A stretch of 33,819 nucleotides of DNA from Opitutia bacterium (lineage in GTDB: Bacteria > Verrucomicrobiota > Verrucomicrobiia > Opitutales > UBA953): assembly GCA_947460445.1 (NCBI GenBank), contig CANHHS010000002.1, positions 1 through 33,819 of the forward strand, written 5' to 3'. The position numbers and the translations under genes are program-made. The notes beneath the pieces were generated by a model. It worked only from the letters and a program-made list of their open reading frames with translations. It was not told the DNA's origin and ran no database searches. Shown here in pieces: positions 9,461 through 21,356 of the stretch (position 1 is the stretch's first letter; every line of letters starts with the position of its first letter).

Positions 9461-10464
9461 TCCATAAATCGTCCAAGCGACTGCCATGGTTTGGCCCAGG
9501 TAAATTCCCCCTTTACCTCGCGCCGATGGCACGCCACACCGACGTGGCTTTCCGTGCACTCTGCAAAGAACAAGGTGCCGATGTGATGGTGACGGAGTTT
9601 GTGCAGTCGGAAGGGTTGCTCCGTGAAAATGCCAAATCATGGGAAATGGTCGATTTCACTGAATCGCAACGTCCCATGGGCGTACAAATTTTTGGAGCAA
9701 CACCGGCGTCGATGGCTAAGGCAGCACGTGAAGTCTGCAATCGTGTGAAACCTGATTTCCTTGATCTAAACTTTGGCTGCCCTGCGCACAAAGTTATCGA
9801 ACAAAACGCCGGCTCTGGACTGTTACGTTGTACGCCTTTACTTTTTGACGTCGTTAAGGCGGTAAAAGATGCGATTCCCGAAACACCCCTAACTGCTAAA
9901 ATGCGTTTGGGTTGGGACGAGGGTAGTATTGTGGCAGTGGATGTTGCGGGCCGTTTGCAGGAATTGGGCGTAGAAGCTATCGCCGTGCATGGTCGTACGC
10001 GCGAGCAAGGTTACTCCGGTGCTGCCCATTGGGGGTGGATTGCGAAAGTGTCAGCGGCCGTTGATATTCCCGTGATTGGTAATGGTGATATTCGTGATGG
10101 AGAAACCGCTGTGGAACGTCTTCGTTCAAGTGGTGTGAGCGGGCTCATGATTGGACGTGCCGCTCTCGCTCAGCCTTGGATCTTTCGACATGTTCGCGCA
10201 GCTTTAGAAGGACGCGAAGCACCCCCAGCAGTTGGCGCACAAGAGCGCTGGGACACTTTGGTGCGCCTTGCTGAACTTACCCTCGAAACCCATGCCTCGC
10301 GGCTAGGGGAGCGTGATATCCGGTGGATGTTGGCTAAGTTACACCCGTTGACCCAAGGAATTCCCTCGTCCCGACTGGTCAGAGATCAGCTCCAAAAGTG
10401 CCTCACGTTGGATGACCTACGAAGACTCCGGGATAAGCACCTAGCGAGCCATACGGCTCCATAG
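9457..10464 (+). CDS. dusB: tRNA-dihydrouridine synthase
   Basis: LAPMARHTDVAFRALC, LDLNFGCPAHKVIEQNAGSGLL, AKMRLGWD, AVHGRTREQGYSG, VIGNGDI, MIGRAALAQPWIF. GTG start, GTGA overlap with rarA. Confidence 0.93.
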   Translation: MIHKSSKRLPWFGPGKFPLYLAPMARHTDVAFRALCKEQGADVMVTEFVQSEGLLRENAKSWEMVDFTESQRPMGVQIFGATPASMAKAAREVCNRVKPDFLDLNFGCPAHKVIEQNAGSGLLRCTPLLFDVVKAVKDAIPETPLTAKMRLGWDEGSIVAVDVAGRLQELGVEAIAVHGRTREQGYSGAAHWGWIAKVSAAVDIPVIGNGDIRDGETAVERLRSSGVSGLMIGRAALAQPWIFRHVRAALEGREAPPAVGAQERWDTLVRLAELTLETHASRLGERDIRWMLAKLHPLTQGIPSSRLVRDQLQKCLTLDDLRRLRDKHLASHTAP

Positions 10465-10528
10465 GCAAGTCACAGATAGATAGGGGTTTGTGCTATAAGT
10501 TGCTTCCCTCGGCCGGGCCCAGGGTAGT

Positions 10529-10792
10529 TTATGCACGGTGGAACTGTGAATAACCTGTGGAAGGCTCTACCTTGAGCATCACGTTCACCCCCCATCCAAT
10601 GCCGCCTCGTTTTTTGCTTCACAAGGAACCCCTCCTTCCTAAGTTGAACCCTCCGTCTCCCGTAAAGTCATCCACTTTATGTCGATAATCGGGGTCAGGT
10701 CATTCCTGACAACTCTGTCAGACGTGAAGATCGAAGCGACAGAAACCAGCACTGTTTTCGCCCCGTTTTTGGGATGTGAACAACTTCCCAAA
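10529..10792. promoter_or_regulatory. Cluster of degenerate DnaA-box-like 9-mers upstream of dnaA (candidate oriC or dnaA autoregulatory region)
   Basis: TTATGCACG (10529-10537), TGTGAATAA (10545-10553, 1 mismatch to TGTGGATAA), TCATCCACT (10668-10676), TGTCGATAA (10680-10688, 1 mismatch), TGTGAACAA (10775-10783). Confidence 0.45.
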
Positions 10793-10815
10793 CACTCACC
10801 CACCAACCCTTTAAA

Positions 10816-12177
10816 ATGACAACCCTTTCCAATCCTTCAACTCTCTGGGAATCCGTCCGGAACGAAATCCGCGCGGTTGTTTCGCAGAACGATTTCGATA
10901 GCTGGTTCTCCAATATTTCAGCGACAGAAATTAATGGCGACGTGCTCGTCCTCGAAGCTCCTTCAGTTTTAGCCGAGGCGTGGGTGAATAATAATTTCGG
11001 TGATCTCTTGCGCCACCAAGTCACTTTGGCTGCAGGACGTACGATGTCGTATCGTTTGATGGCACCGACGGTAAGCCGCGAAGTGTCTGACGCTCCTGCA
11101 CCTACGCCGACACGTAGCCGTGCGAGTACCGCAACCAAGCCACCTGCGATTAAGGCTAACAATAACTTCGATAACTTCATTGTCGGCACCGAGAATGAAA
11201 TGGCCCACGGCGCTTCGCTCGCTGTCGCCAAGGAACCAGGCTACAATTACAACCCGCTCTTCATTTATGGTCCGACCGGTCTCGGTAAGACACATTTGAT
11301 GCACGCCATCGCGCATAGCTTGTTTGCGCGTAACCCTGCGGCACGCATTGCTTACGTGACGTCGGAAACCTTTACCAACGAGTTCATTCAAGGGCTTCAA
11401 ACAAACAGCGTCGCGCAGTTCCGCCGTCGTTACCGTGAACTCGATTTACTTTTGATTGATGATATCCAGTTCTTGGCTGGCAAGGAATCCACCCAAGAAG
11501 AGTTCTTCCATACCTTCAACGAGCTGCACAATAGCCACAAGCAGGTCGTGCTGACGAGTGACCGACCCGCGAGCGAGATTGCCAAACTCCAAGAGCGTCT
11601 CGTTTCACGTTTCCAGTGGGGCATGGTTGCATCCATTTCTGCTCCTGGCCTCGAGACCCGTATCGCCATCCTTCGCCGCAAGGCACAGGACCGCGGCATC
11701 GATCTCCCTTCGGAGCTCGCTGAGTTCATTGGCAGCCGAATTGCCCGCAATGTGCGTAATCTCGAAGGTGCCATTACCCGCATCGAAGGGTATATGCGCA
11801 TGAGCCCAGCTAAGCGCGTTCTCGATATTCCTGCTGTCGAACGCTTGTTGCACGACATCTTAGTTGAGGAAGCAAGCCATACACTAACCGTTGAAATCAT
11901 TCAGCGCTGCGTGGCTGAGCATTATCGCATCCAGCTTTCGGACATGACCTCAAAGCGTCGTATGCAGAACATTGCCTTCCCGCGTCAGGTTGCGATGTAC
12001 CTTTCGACACAACTTACCGGCCTTTCGCTCGTCGCTATTGGTCAAGCTTATGGCGGACGTGACCATGGTACGGTCATTCATGCACGTAAGACAGTGGGCA
12101 ATCAGATGGAAGTGGACACCAACGTCCGCCGTTCCGTCGAGTTCCTCAAAACACAACTTTCGGCCAATCGGTCTTAA
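10816..12177 (+). CDS. dnaA: Chromosomal replication initiator protein DnaA
   Basis: FDNFIVGTENEMAHGASLAVAKEPG, NPLFIYGPTGLGKTHLMHAI, LLIDDIQFLAGKESTQEEFFHTFN, domain IV SKRR...GGRDHGTVIHA. Confidence 0.98.
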   Translation: MTTLSNPSTLWESVRNEIRAVVSQNDFDSWFSNISATEINGDVLVLEAPSVLAEAWVNNNFGDLLRHQVTLAAGRTMSYRLMAPTVSREVSDAPAPTPTRSRASTATKPPAIKANNNFDNFIVGTENEMAHGASLAVAKEPGYNYNPLFIYGPTGLGKTHLMHAIAHSLFARNPAARIAYVTSETFTNEFIQGLQTNSVAQFRRRYRELDLLLIDDIQFLAGKESTQEEFFHTFNELHNSHKQVVLTSDRPASEIAKLQERLVSRFQWGMVASISAPGLETRIAILRRKAQDRGIDLPSELAEFIGSRIARNVRNLEGAITRIEGYMRMSPAKRVLDIPAVERLLHDILVEEASHTLTVEIIQRCVAEHYRIQLSDMTSKRRMQNIAFPRQVAMYLSTQLTGLSLVAIGQAYGGRDHGTVIHARKTVGNQMEVDTNVRRSVEFLKTQLSANRS

Positions 12178-12205
12178 TTGACACGTTGTTCGATGTTAGG
12201 GATCC

Positions 12206-12231
12206 GGAGCCCCACCGAGTGGTGGGGCTCC
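12206..12231. terminator. Bidirectional intrinsic terminator
   Basis: GGAGCCCCACC-GAGT-GGTGGGGCTCC, 11-bp perfect stem, 4-nt loop, between convergent dnaA and sulfatase genes. Confidence 0.88.
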
Positions 12232-12238
12232 TTTATGC

Positions 12239-13501
12239 CTAAAGCGATTTACGCCATTCCGCCAACTCGCCTTCGAGAATGGTGCGGATCAACTGTGCAG
12301 AAGATTCGTCAGCAAGGTTATGAAGTTCGGTCGGATCTGCCTGCAGGTTGAATAGCTGGGTGATATTAACTTCGGGATAATAGATAAGCTTCCAGTGTCC
12401 ACCGGTGACCGAGAACTGCACGTTGCGATAGCGCGAGAATGCATACGTACGAGCGAGTTGGCTTTGTGTGCCTTGCGCTACCGGTAAAAGGCTTAAACCC
12501 TCAACACCCTGAATTAAGTTCTTTGGGCATTTCGCTGCGTCAGCGACCGTTGGGAAAATGTCATGCACTTGTGCGAGCGCCTCACTTTTCTGCGGCTTGA
12601 TGCCGGGTCCGGCTACGAGAAAAGGGATATGCATGCCGCCAAAGGCATAGAGGTTTTGTTTTCCAAGTAGGCCATGATCTCCAAGGGATAATCCGTTATC
12701 CCCGATAAAGATAATCAGCGTCCGATTTTCTTGTCCGCTAGTTTTAAGGGCAGCTAGAACGACACCCAGTTGTTTGTCCATCCAGGCAGCCGAAGCCCAA
12801 TAACGAGCCCGTTTACCCTTTACGGAATCAAGGGTCAGTGGTCGGGGCAGGGTTAATTCGTCGCGAACTTTAAGTTCTCCATTATTGAAAGCATGTTCAG
12901 GTCGGAAGTCGATAGGCTCTTCCATGTCCGCCGGCTTGAAGCGTTCATAAAATGATTCGGGCGCATCCTGTGGGTCATGGGGCAGGGCGAATTCTACATA
13001 CGCTAGCCAAGGCTTATCGGTGTGTACTGAGATAAATTTAGCAACGTCTGCTCCGTGTTTAGCTTCTGTATCAACGGAACGTGGAAGAATTTGGGTTTGT
13101 TTGAACTCGGTATAGAGATTGGTCGGCCGAGATTCATTTTTTCCAGTATGGAAGGTGGTATAGCCCATACTTTGAAAAGTACGCGGAAGTGTGGATGAAA
13201 AATCGATGGCACGGATTTCCTTATTATTGGCAGGCAATCGGGCAACCCCTCTACCCGTTAAGAGCATGGCGCGGCTGGCTACGCACACCGCTGGGTAGGT
13301 TGAGCCTTGCAGTGATGCTCTCGTAAAAATGCATGAGCGGATGGCTAACTGCTCAAGATTCGGCAAACGGGCAACCTTCGACCCTGTTAGGGTTATGCAG
13401 TCAGGACGCAAATCATCGGCGACGATGATGAGAATGTTAGGCGTAGCTTCTGCGCCATGAATGATGGTACAGAGCAAAAGGCAGAATGTAGTGCGTAGCA
13501 T
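12239..13501 (-). CDS. Exported sulfatase (alkaline-phosphatase superfamily, iduronate-2-sulfatase-like)
   Basis: Signal peptide; NILIIVADDLRPD; FGly-site region PAVCVASRAMLLTGR; FHTGK; IFIGDNGLSLGDHGLLGKQNLY. Confidence 0.9.
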   Translation of the reverse strand: MLRTTFCLLLCTIIHGAEATPNILIIVADDLRPDCITLTGSKVARLPNLEQLAIRSCIFTRASLQGSTYPAVCVASRAMLLTGRGVARLPANNKEIRAIDFSSTLPRTFQSMGYTTFHTGKNESRPTNLYTEFKQTQILPRSVDTEAKHGADVAKFISVHTDKPWLAYVEFALPHDPQDAPESFYERFKPADMEEPIDFRPEHAFNNGELKVRDELTLPRPLTLDSVKGKRARYWASAAWMDKQLGVVLAALKTSGQENRTLIIFIGDNGLSLGDHGLLGKQNLYAFGGMHIPFLVAGPGIKPQKSEALAQVHDIFPTVADAAKCPKNLIQGVEGLSLLPVAQGTQSQLARTYAFSRYRNVQFSVTGGHWKLIYYPEVNITQLFNLQADPTELHNLADESSAQLIRTILEGELAEWRKSL

Positions 13502-13506
13502 CTATC

Positions 13507-16017
13507 TTAACGTTCGGACGTTTTAAGGGGTCCCCAGCCGACAACTAAGTCATGCCATGACATGACTTTGAAGCTATCTCGCCAATCGCGCTTAGGATCG
13601 CGCAAGCGCAGGCGTACAATTTGCTTTTCACCCGGTAACAAATCAAAAAGCGCATCAGAAGGGTATGCAAAAGGCGCCGTCGGCTCGAAGGAAAGGCCGA
13701 CAACTACGCCTTGTGCCTCCACGGTTACTTCTGTCATTCCGGATATATCTTTTGAACCTTTGCGTGCTGTAAGTGTATATTGCGATGCGCCTATATTGAC
13801 GTTGGCCGGGCGAAATAAGGCAGGGATCGCGCGGATGATACGATGCGGGCCTGATTCTGCTAAAGCATAGCATGCCCCGATTGAAGCGCTGAGGCGGGTC
13901 TCGGTTTGCTTATCGTGATGAGCTTCAAACAAAATCTTTCCTTCGAAATCTAAGAGGGCGAGGCGAACCCCTTTCGAATCCCCGATAGTCTTAGCAATAA
14001 CGCGATCATCTAAAAATGCTAAGTCGACTGCCTCGTTGGCGAAGGCGCGCTTAACGGCAAAGTAGGCAGGTTTAGGAACGCCGTTGAAATCAACCAGTGA
14101 CCAGCTGATACCCGGCCAAGGGTCATTCATCTGCCAGATGAGTGAGCCTGCGCAGTTAGGGTCGAGTCGGTGTGCGCTGATATGTGTACGTAGTGCTTCT
14201 GCCTGCAACCAGCGTGTTGCATACGCAAATTGGTCAGGCTTAACGGTTCGCAAGCCTTCCATGCCCATATATTGTCCGATTAATTCGTAGGCGACGGGTT
14301 GCTTCTGATGATTAGCGAAACGTGGGTCATTCCGATCTTCAGTTCCAACCCATTCAGTCAGCGTCGATGGGGCGGGAAATGATTGGAAGCCGAACTCGCT
14401 GACAAAACGTCCAGTTTTGTTGGGCGCACGCGAGAAGGGTTCGCGACCATGCCAAAGGCCCCAATCATGTAAATCGCCTTCGTTATACGCCGCGATACGT
14501 CCGCCCCCGTGTCTCGGAGATGAGCTGATATACGGACGCCCAGGGTCGTTTGCCTTGAGGGCTTGTGGAATCCTTATTTCAAAAAGCGTTTCGTACCCTT
14601 TACGGACCTTGCTGCTTATTTTTTCGATACTGGGTAATGTCGACCAGCCCCAATTCCACCAGCCTTCATCGCATTCATTATTACCGCACCATAATGCCAG
14701 TGATGGGTGTCCGCGTAATCGGCGTGCTTGATCGGCAACTTCAGCTTCAACGTTGGCGAGAAAAGGTTCATCCCATGGATAAAGTCCGCAACCGAAAGGG
14801 AGGTCTTGCCAAATTAAAATCCCATATTTGTCGCAGAGTTCGAGTGTGCGGTCAGATGCATAATGACCTCCACCCCAAACGCGTAGGCAGTTCATGCCTG
14901 CTTCACGTGCTAAGAGAAGCACCTGGCTGTCATCCGTATTAAGTGGGTCGATGGCGCTGGCGGGTACAAGGTTGGCTCCGCGGGCAAAAATATCTTTTCC
15001 GTTTAGTTTAAAGCGGAAGGATTCACCGCGGGCGTCTTTTTCACGAATGAGTTCAAGATCACGTACGCCGTATGTGCATTTACCCGATAATTTTTCTGTC
15101 GGTAGCGACAGTGTCCATTCTGCTGTATGTAATGATTGTTCCCCTTGTCCATTGGTCCACCAAAGTGCTGGGTTTTTAACCGTAAAGGGTAGGGTGACCT
15201 TTTGTAGACCTTTGTTTAATTTAATCTTTTGACTGTGTTGGACTCCCAGTGATGACACAGAGAGATCTATTTCCATTTCATGATCTGCTTCTACCCATGC
15301 TTCCAGCTGCATGGCGGCTGATTCACAGGTAACAGACTGTCCAGCAATCAGCTTGGGACGTTCGGCGCTTACCACGCAACTCGAACGGACAATGATGTCG
15401 TTCCATGACTGTAGTATAGGGAAGCGCAGGCCCGCACCGAGCAGGCGTGGTGCGAAATCCCATCCGAATTGCATTTGTACTTTACGTGCGGTTACGCGGG
15501 AGTTTTCAGGCAATTCAGCAGGGAGTCGTACATAACGTGCGAGGCTCTCTCTTCCGGGTGAGAGCAATCGAACAAGAAGTTCGTTCTTACCGGATTTCAG
15601 CGTGCTTTCAATCGGCACAATCCAGGTGCGAAATGAATTTTCAGCTTCGAGGATTTGTTTTTCGTTAAGGTAAACTTCCGCAAAGGTATCTAAGCCGTCG
15701 AAGACAAGCTCAACGTGCTTCTTGTCTCTGTGTGTCCCAGAAACATCGAATAAGACGCCGATGTCCCAATCCGTTTTTTCATCTATCCACGCACCCGTTT
15801 TTTCGTTCGCATCGCGGTAGGGGTCGGGCAGGCCTTCAAGAATGAGCTGTCGATAGATGGAAAAACTCCCGCGCTCAACAGCTCCACGGTCGACCGGCTT
15901 CCAGGGGTTTTCGGTACTCGATAGTGCTTCTGTTGGACGATAAAGCCACTGGCCATTCAGCATTTGAGCCGAACAAGAGAGGGCCATCCACGTTAGACAG
16001 TAGATAATGTAGCGCAT
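13507..16017 (-). CDS. Exported glycoside hydrolase family 2 beta-mannosidase
   Basis: Signal peptide; GH2 sandwich region, NCLRVWGGGHYASDRTLELCDKYGILIWQDLPF, acid/base LWCGNNECDEGWWNWG, nucleophile region GRFVSEFGFQSFP, SLIWQMNDPWPGISWSLVDF. Confidence 0.93.
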   Translation of the reverse strand: MRYIIYCLTWMALSCSAQMLNGQWLYRPTEALSSTENPWKPVDRGAVERGSFSIYRQLILEGLPDPYRDANEKTGAWIDEKTDWDIGVLFDVSGTHRDKKHVELVFDGLDTFAEVYLNEKQILEAENSFRTWIVPIESTLKSGKNELLVRLLSPGRESLARYVRLPAELPENSRVTARKVQMQFGWDFAPRLLGAGLRFPILQSWNDIIVRSSCVVSAERPKLIAGQSVTCESAAMQLEAWVEADHEMEIDLSVSSLGVQHSQKIKLNKGLQKVTLPFTVKNPALWWTNGQGEQSLHTAEWTLSLPTEKLSGKCTYGVRDLELIREKDARGESFRFKLNGKDIFARGANLVPASAIDPLNTDDSQVLLLAREAGMNCLRVWGGGHYASDRTLELCDKYGILIWQDLPFGCGLYPWDEPFLANVEAEVADQARRLRGHPSLALWCGNNECDEGWWNWGWSTLPSIEKISSKVRKGYETLFEIRIPQALKANDPGRPYISSSPRHGGGRIAAYNEGDLHDWGLWHGREPFSRAPNKTGRFVSEFGFQSFPAPSTLTEWVGTEDRNDPRFANHQKQPVAYELIGQYMGMEGLRTVKPDQFAYATRWLQAEALRTHISAHRLDPNCAGSLIWQMNDPWPGISWSLVDFNGVPKPAYFAVKRAFANEAVDLAFLDDRVIAKTIGDSKGVRLALLDFEGKILFEAHHDKQTETRLSASIGACYALAESGPHRIIRAIPALFRPANVNIGASQYTLTARKGSKDISGMTEVTVEAQGVVVGLSFEPTAPFAYPSDALFDLLPGEKQIVRLRLRDPKRDWRDSFKVMSWHDLVVGWGPLKTSER

Positions 16018-16760
16018 CAGACCTTATCGAGTGTGTTGCGTACAGCTCGCACGCGGGCGGTATCAGCCACAGGGATTGCATCGGCAGGCCAATCGGGAGG
16101 GGCGCCGAGGGACACATCCGGTGGGCGGATTTCCATGCGCGTAGGTTGCACACCACGCAGAGAGCCATGAACTTCGGTGACGCCGGTTAAACGAATAATT
16201 TCGGCCACGTTGGATTCATTGACTCCGCCGCCAGCCATGATGGAGAGACGTCCTCGTGAGGCCTTAACGAGTTCAGCGATACGCTGAGCACCCGCGAGCG
16301 CGTTGGGTTTTTGTCCCGAGGTCAGGATGCGATTACAGCCTGTTTGTACGATGGCTTCGAGCGCTTCGAGTGGTCGACTGGCCCAATCAAATGCTCGATG
16401 GAAGGTTACATTCATACTGCCGGCAGCTTCGACGAGTTGTCGGCACCGTTCGATATCCACCGTTGCATCTGATTTTAGAATACCGATGACGATACCGTCT
16501 GCGCCGGCTTTCCGTGCGACTTCTATGTCACGTAGCATAATAGAGAACTCATCCTTATCGTAAAGAAAGTCGCCACCTCGTGGTCGGATCATGACGTGTA
16601 GTTTCACGCCATCGATTTTTCGTACAGCTTCGATAGTCCCGAGGCTTGGGGTCGTCCCTCCTTCGGCGGTGTTCTCGCAGAGTTCAATCCGGTCAGCCCC
16701 GCCCTCGGCAGCGGCTTTGGCTGAGGCGTAGGAATAGGCGACAATTTCAAGCAAAGCCAT
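16017..16760 (-). CDS. cutC: CutC family protein (annotated copper homeostasis; PF03932 TIM barrel)
   Basis: LEIVAYSYASAKAAAEGGADRIELCENTAEGGTTPSLGTIEAVRK, VMIRPRGGDFLYDKDEFSIMLRDI, VTFHRAFDWA, RILTSGQ, IMAGGGVNESNV. Confidence 0.95.
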   Translation of the reverse strand: MALLEIVAYSYASAKAAAEGGADRIELCENTAEGGTTPSLGTIEAVRKIDGVKLHVMIRPRGGDFLYDKDEFSIMLRDIEVARKAGADGIVIGILKSDATVDIERCRQLVEAAGSMNVTFHRAFDWASRPLEALEAIVQTGCNRILTSGQKPNALAGAQRIAELVKASRGRLSIMAGGGVNESNVAEIIRLTGVTEVHGSLRGVQPTRMEIRPPDVSLGAPPDWPADAIPVADTARVRAVRNTLDKV

Positions 16761-16871
16761 GTGTGTGCGGTTAGCCTACGAAAGGAAGGCAGGCGTGGAA
16801 GACGGAATACTCAACAGCTTGACCTTGCATGCCCTGAATTCGTCCCCTTAATGCACGTGTTCCTTCGAAGG

Positions 16872-19718
<2,847 letters not shown>

Positions 19719-19764
19719 AAGTGAGTAAGGTTGCATTTCAGTGGCTATAAATCATACTTAATTC

Positions 19765-20742
19765 ATGCGTCGTATTTTGGTTTTATCGGTAGGGTTCATT
19801 TTGAGTCATGTGGCGACATTTTCAGCGGTTGAGTTGATTCGCGTTGAGTCACAGGTCACGCGTACAGATGGACAAAGCTTTGTCCGTTTAGTTGGTTCAG
19901 AGGGGGTTACTATTCGCTATACGTTAGATGGTAGCCTGGTGACGATAAGTTCGGGCGCATTCCTCGCCCCTGTATCCAACGGAGATCTCTTGGGTTGTAC
20001 GCTTCGGGCACGTGAATTTGACACTTTGGGCAAACCTGTCGGTGAGGAAAAGAGTTGGAACTTCAAATCTCGCGTTACTCCGCTGAAACAAACTGTTTTA
20101 CCTGTTACTCAAAATCGTGACTACCAAACGTACGATTGGGCTAGCCGGCATGCTTCCATTTTAGAATTAAATAAAAGACGCCAGCCGCTCGTTGTGCTGA
20201 TTGGGGACTCCATCACCCATTTTTGGGGCGGCGCACCTAAAATGGGACGTGTCAGTGGAAATCTGTCTTGGGAAAAATATTTGGCACCACGTCAGGCTGC
20301 GAACCTAGGGTATGGATGGGACCTGACGCAAAACGTCTTATGGCGACTGAGAAACGGTGAGCTTGATGGCATCAAGCCTAAGGCCTGCGTGCTGCTTATT
20401 GGTACCAATAATCTACAGTCCGATTCAATCGCCGATATTATCGAAGGCATCCGGACCATCGTGGCTGAAATTCGCACACAGTGTGCAGGTTGTAAGATCC
20501 TCGTTTTGGCTTTACCTCGCGGCGGACTCAACGACCCACTCCGAAAGAAGTCTTTAGAATTAGCGCAATCACTCGAATCAGCCAAAATTGGCGATAGTAC
20601 CCTCAACCTGTCAGATAAATTCATACAGGCCGACGGTACCATTCCGCGTGAATGGATGAGCGACCTGCTTCATCCCACCGAAGTGGGTTATGAGATCATC
20701 GGTCAGGCTGTGGACGCTCAATTGAAGGACTGGGGAATTTAA
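19765..20742 (+). CDS. Exported SGNH/GDSL-type hydrolase with N-terminal Fn3-assoc-like beta domain
   Basis: Signal peptide; VVLIGDSITHFW, GYGWDLTQNVLWRL, VLLIGTNNL, LLHPTEVGYEIIGQAV; N-terminal VTIRYTLDGS motif. Confidence 0.87.
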   Translation: MRRILVLSVGFILSHVATFSAVELIRVESQVTRTDGQSFVRLVGSEGVTIRYTLDGSLVTISSGAFLAPVSNGDLLGCTLRAREFDTLGKPVGEEKSWNFKSRVTPLKQTVLPVTQNRDYQTYDWASRHASILELNKRRQPLVVLIGDSITHFWGGAPKMGRVSGNLSWEKYLAPRQAANLGYGWDLTQNVLWRLRNGELDGIKPKACVLLIGTNNLQSDSIADIIEGIRTIVAEIRTQCAGCKILVLALPRGGLNDPLRKKSLELAQSLESAKIGDSTLNLSDKFIQADGTIPREWMSDLLHPTEVGYEIIGQAVDAQLKDWGI

Positions 20743-20754
20743 CTGTCACAAAAA

Positions 20755-20779
20755 AAGACCCCGGATGAACCGGGGTCTT
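20755..20779. terminator. Bidirectional intrinsic terminator
   Basis: AAGACCCCGG-ATGAA-CCGGGGTCTT preceded by A-run, between convergent genes. Confidence 0.88.
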
Positions 20780-20802
20780 GTCTTTGGCTTAGCTCTTACG
20801 AA

Positions 20803-21309
20803 TTACTTCGCTGCAGGAGCTTCGGCAGGGGCTTCGCCCTTGCGACCACCCTTGCGAGGTGATTCGCCGCCTTGGCCGCCTTCTTTGCGCTTGCCGAAGT
20901 TAGCTTTAACTTTGTCGAGGAGATCCTTGATGGAAGGGTCTTTAGCGACGGCTGCTGCAAAGGTAGCTTCCATAGCAGCTTTACGTGCTTCCATGGCAGC
21001 CTTCATGAGGTCAGCAGATTCTTCTTTGGTCTTACCTGCTTCGTGGGCAGCCTTGAGGGCTTCGCCAGCAGTCTTTGCTGCTTCTTTAGCGGCAACGACA
21101 GCAGGGTCTTCTTTGACGGCATCAAGGGCAGCTTTGACCTTGGCTTGTTCTTCGGCTGTTAAGCCAGGGAAGCCTTCTTTGCGTTCGCCGCCTTGGCCAC
21201 CTTGGCCACGGCCTTCGCGCTTAGGCTTTTCGCCACCGGCAGGTGCTTCTTGAGCGTTGAGGCCGACGAGAGTTGTCGCGAGGGCCAGGAGTAGGATGCG
21301 TGTAATCAT
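20803..21309 (-). CDS. Exported low-complexity Ala/Lys/Glu-rich protein
   Basis: Signal peptide MITRILLLALATTLVGLNAQ; helical AEEQAKVKAALDAVKED...EATFAAAVAKDPSIKDLLDKV core flanked by GGQGGE-type basic segments. ATG at 21309 preferred over ORF-track start 21360. Confidence 0.75.
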   Translation of the reverse strand: MITRILLLALATTLVGLNAQEAPAGGEKPKREGRGQGGQGGERKEGFPGLTAEEQAKVKAALDAVKEDPAVVAAKEAAKTAGEALKAAHEAGKTKEESADLMKAAMEARKAAMEATFAAAVAKDPSIKDLLDKVKANFGKRKEGGQGGESPRKGGRKGEAPAEAPAAK

Positions 21310-21356
21310 GGGTATAGTAGTGTTCACTTGAGAAACCCCAGCCTTAGGGCGAAGTT

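Noticed and set aside
14417-14942. Plus-strand ORFs within the beta-mannosidase gene
   Set aside because: Antisense to a clear GH2 coding frame; no motif support.
16819-16853. TTGACC ... TTAATG as a sigma-70 promoter for thiC
   Set aside because: Spacing is about 23 bp, outside the usual 16-18 bp; not supportable by eye.
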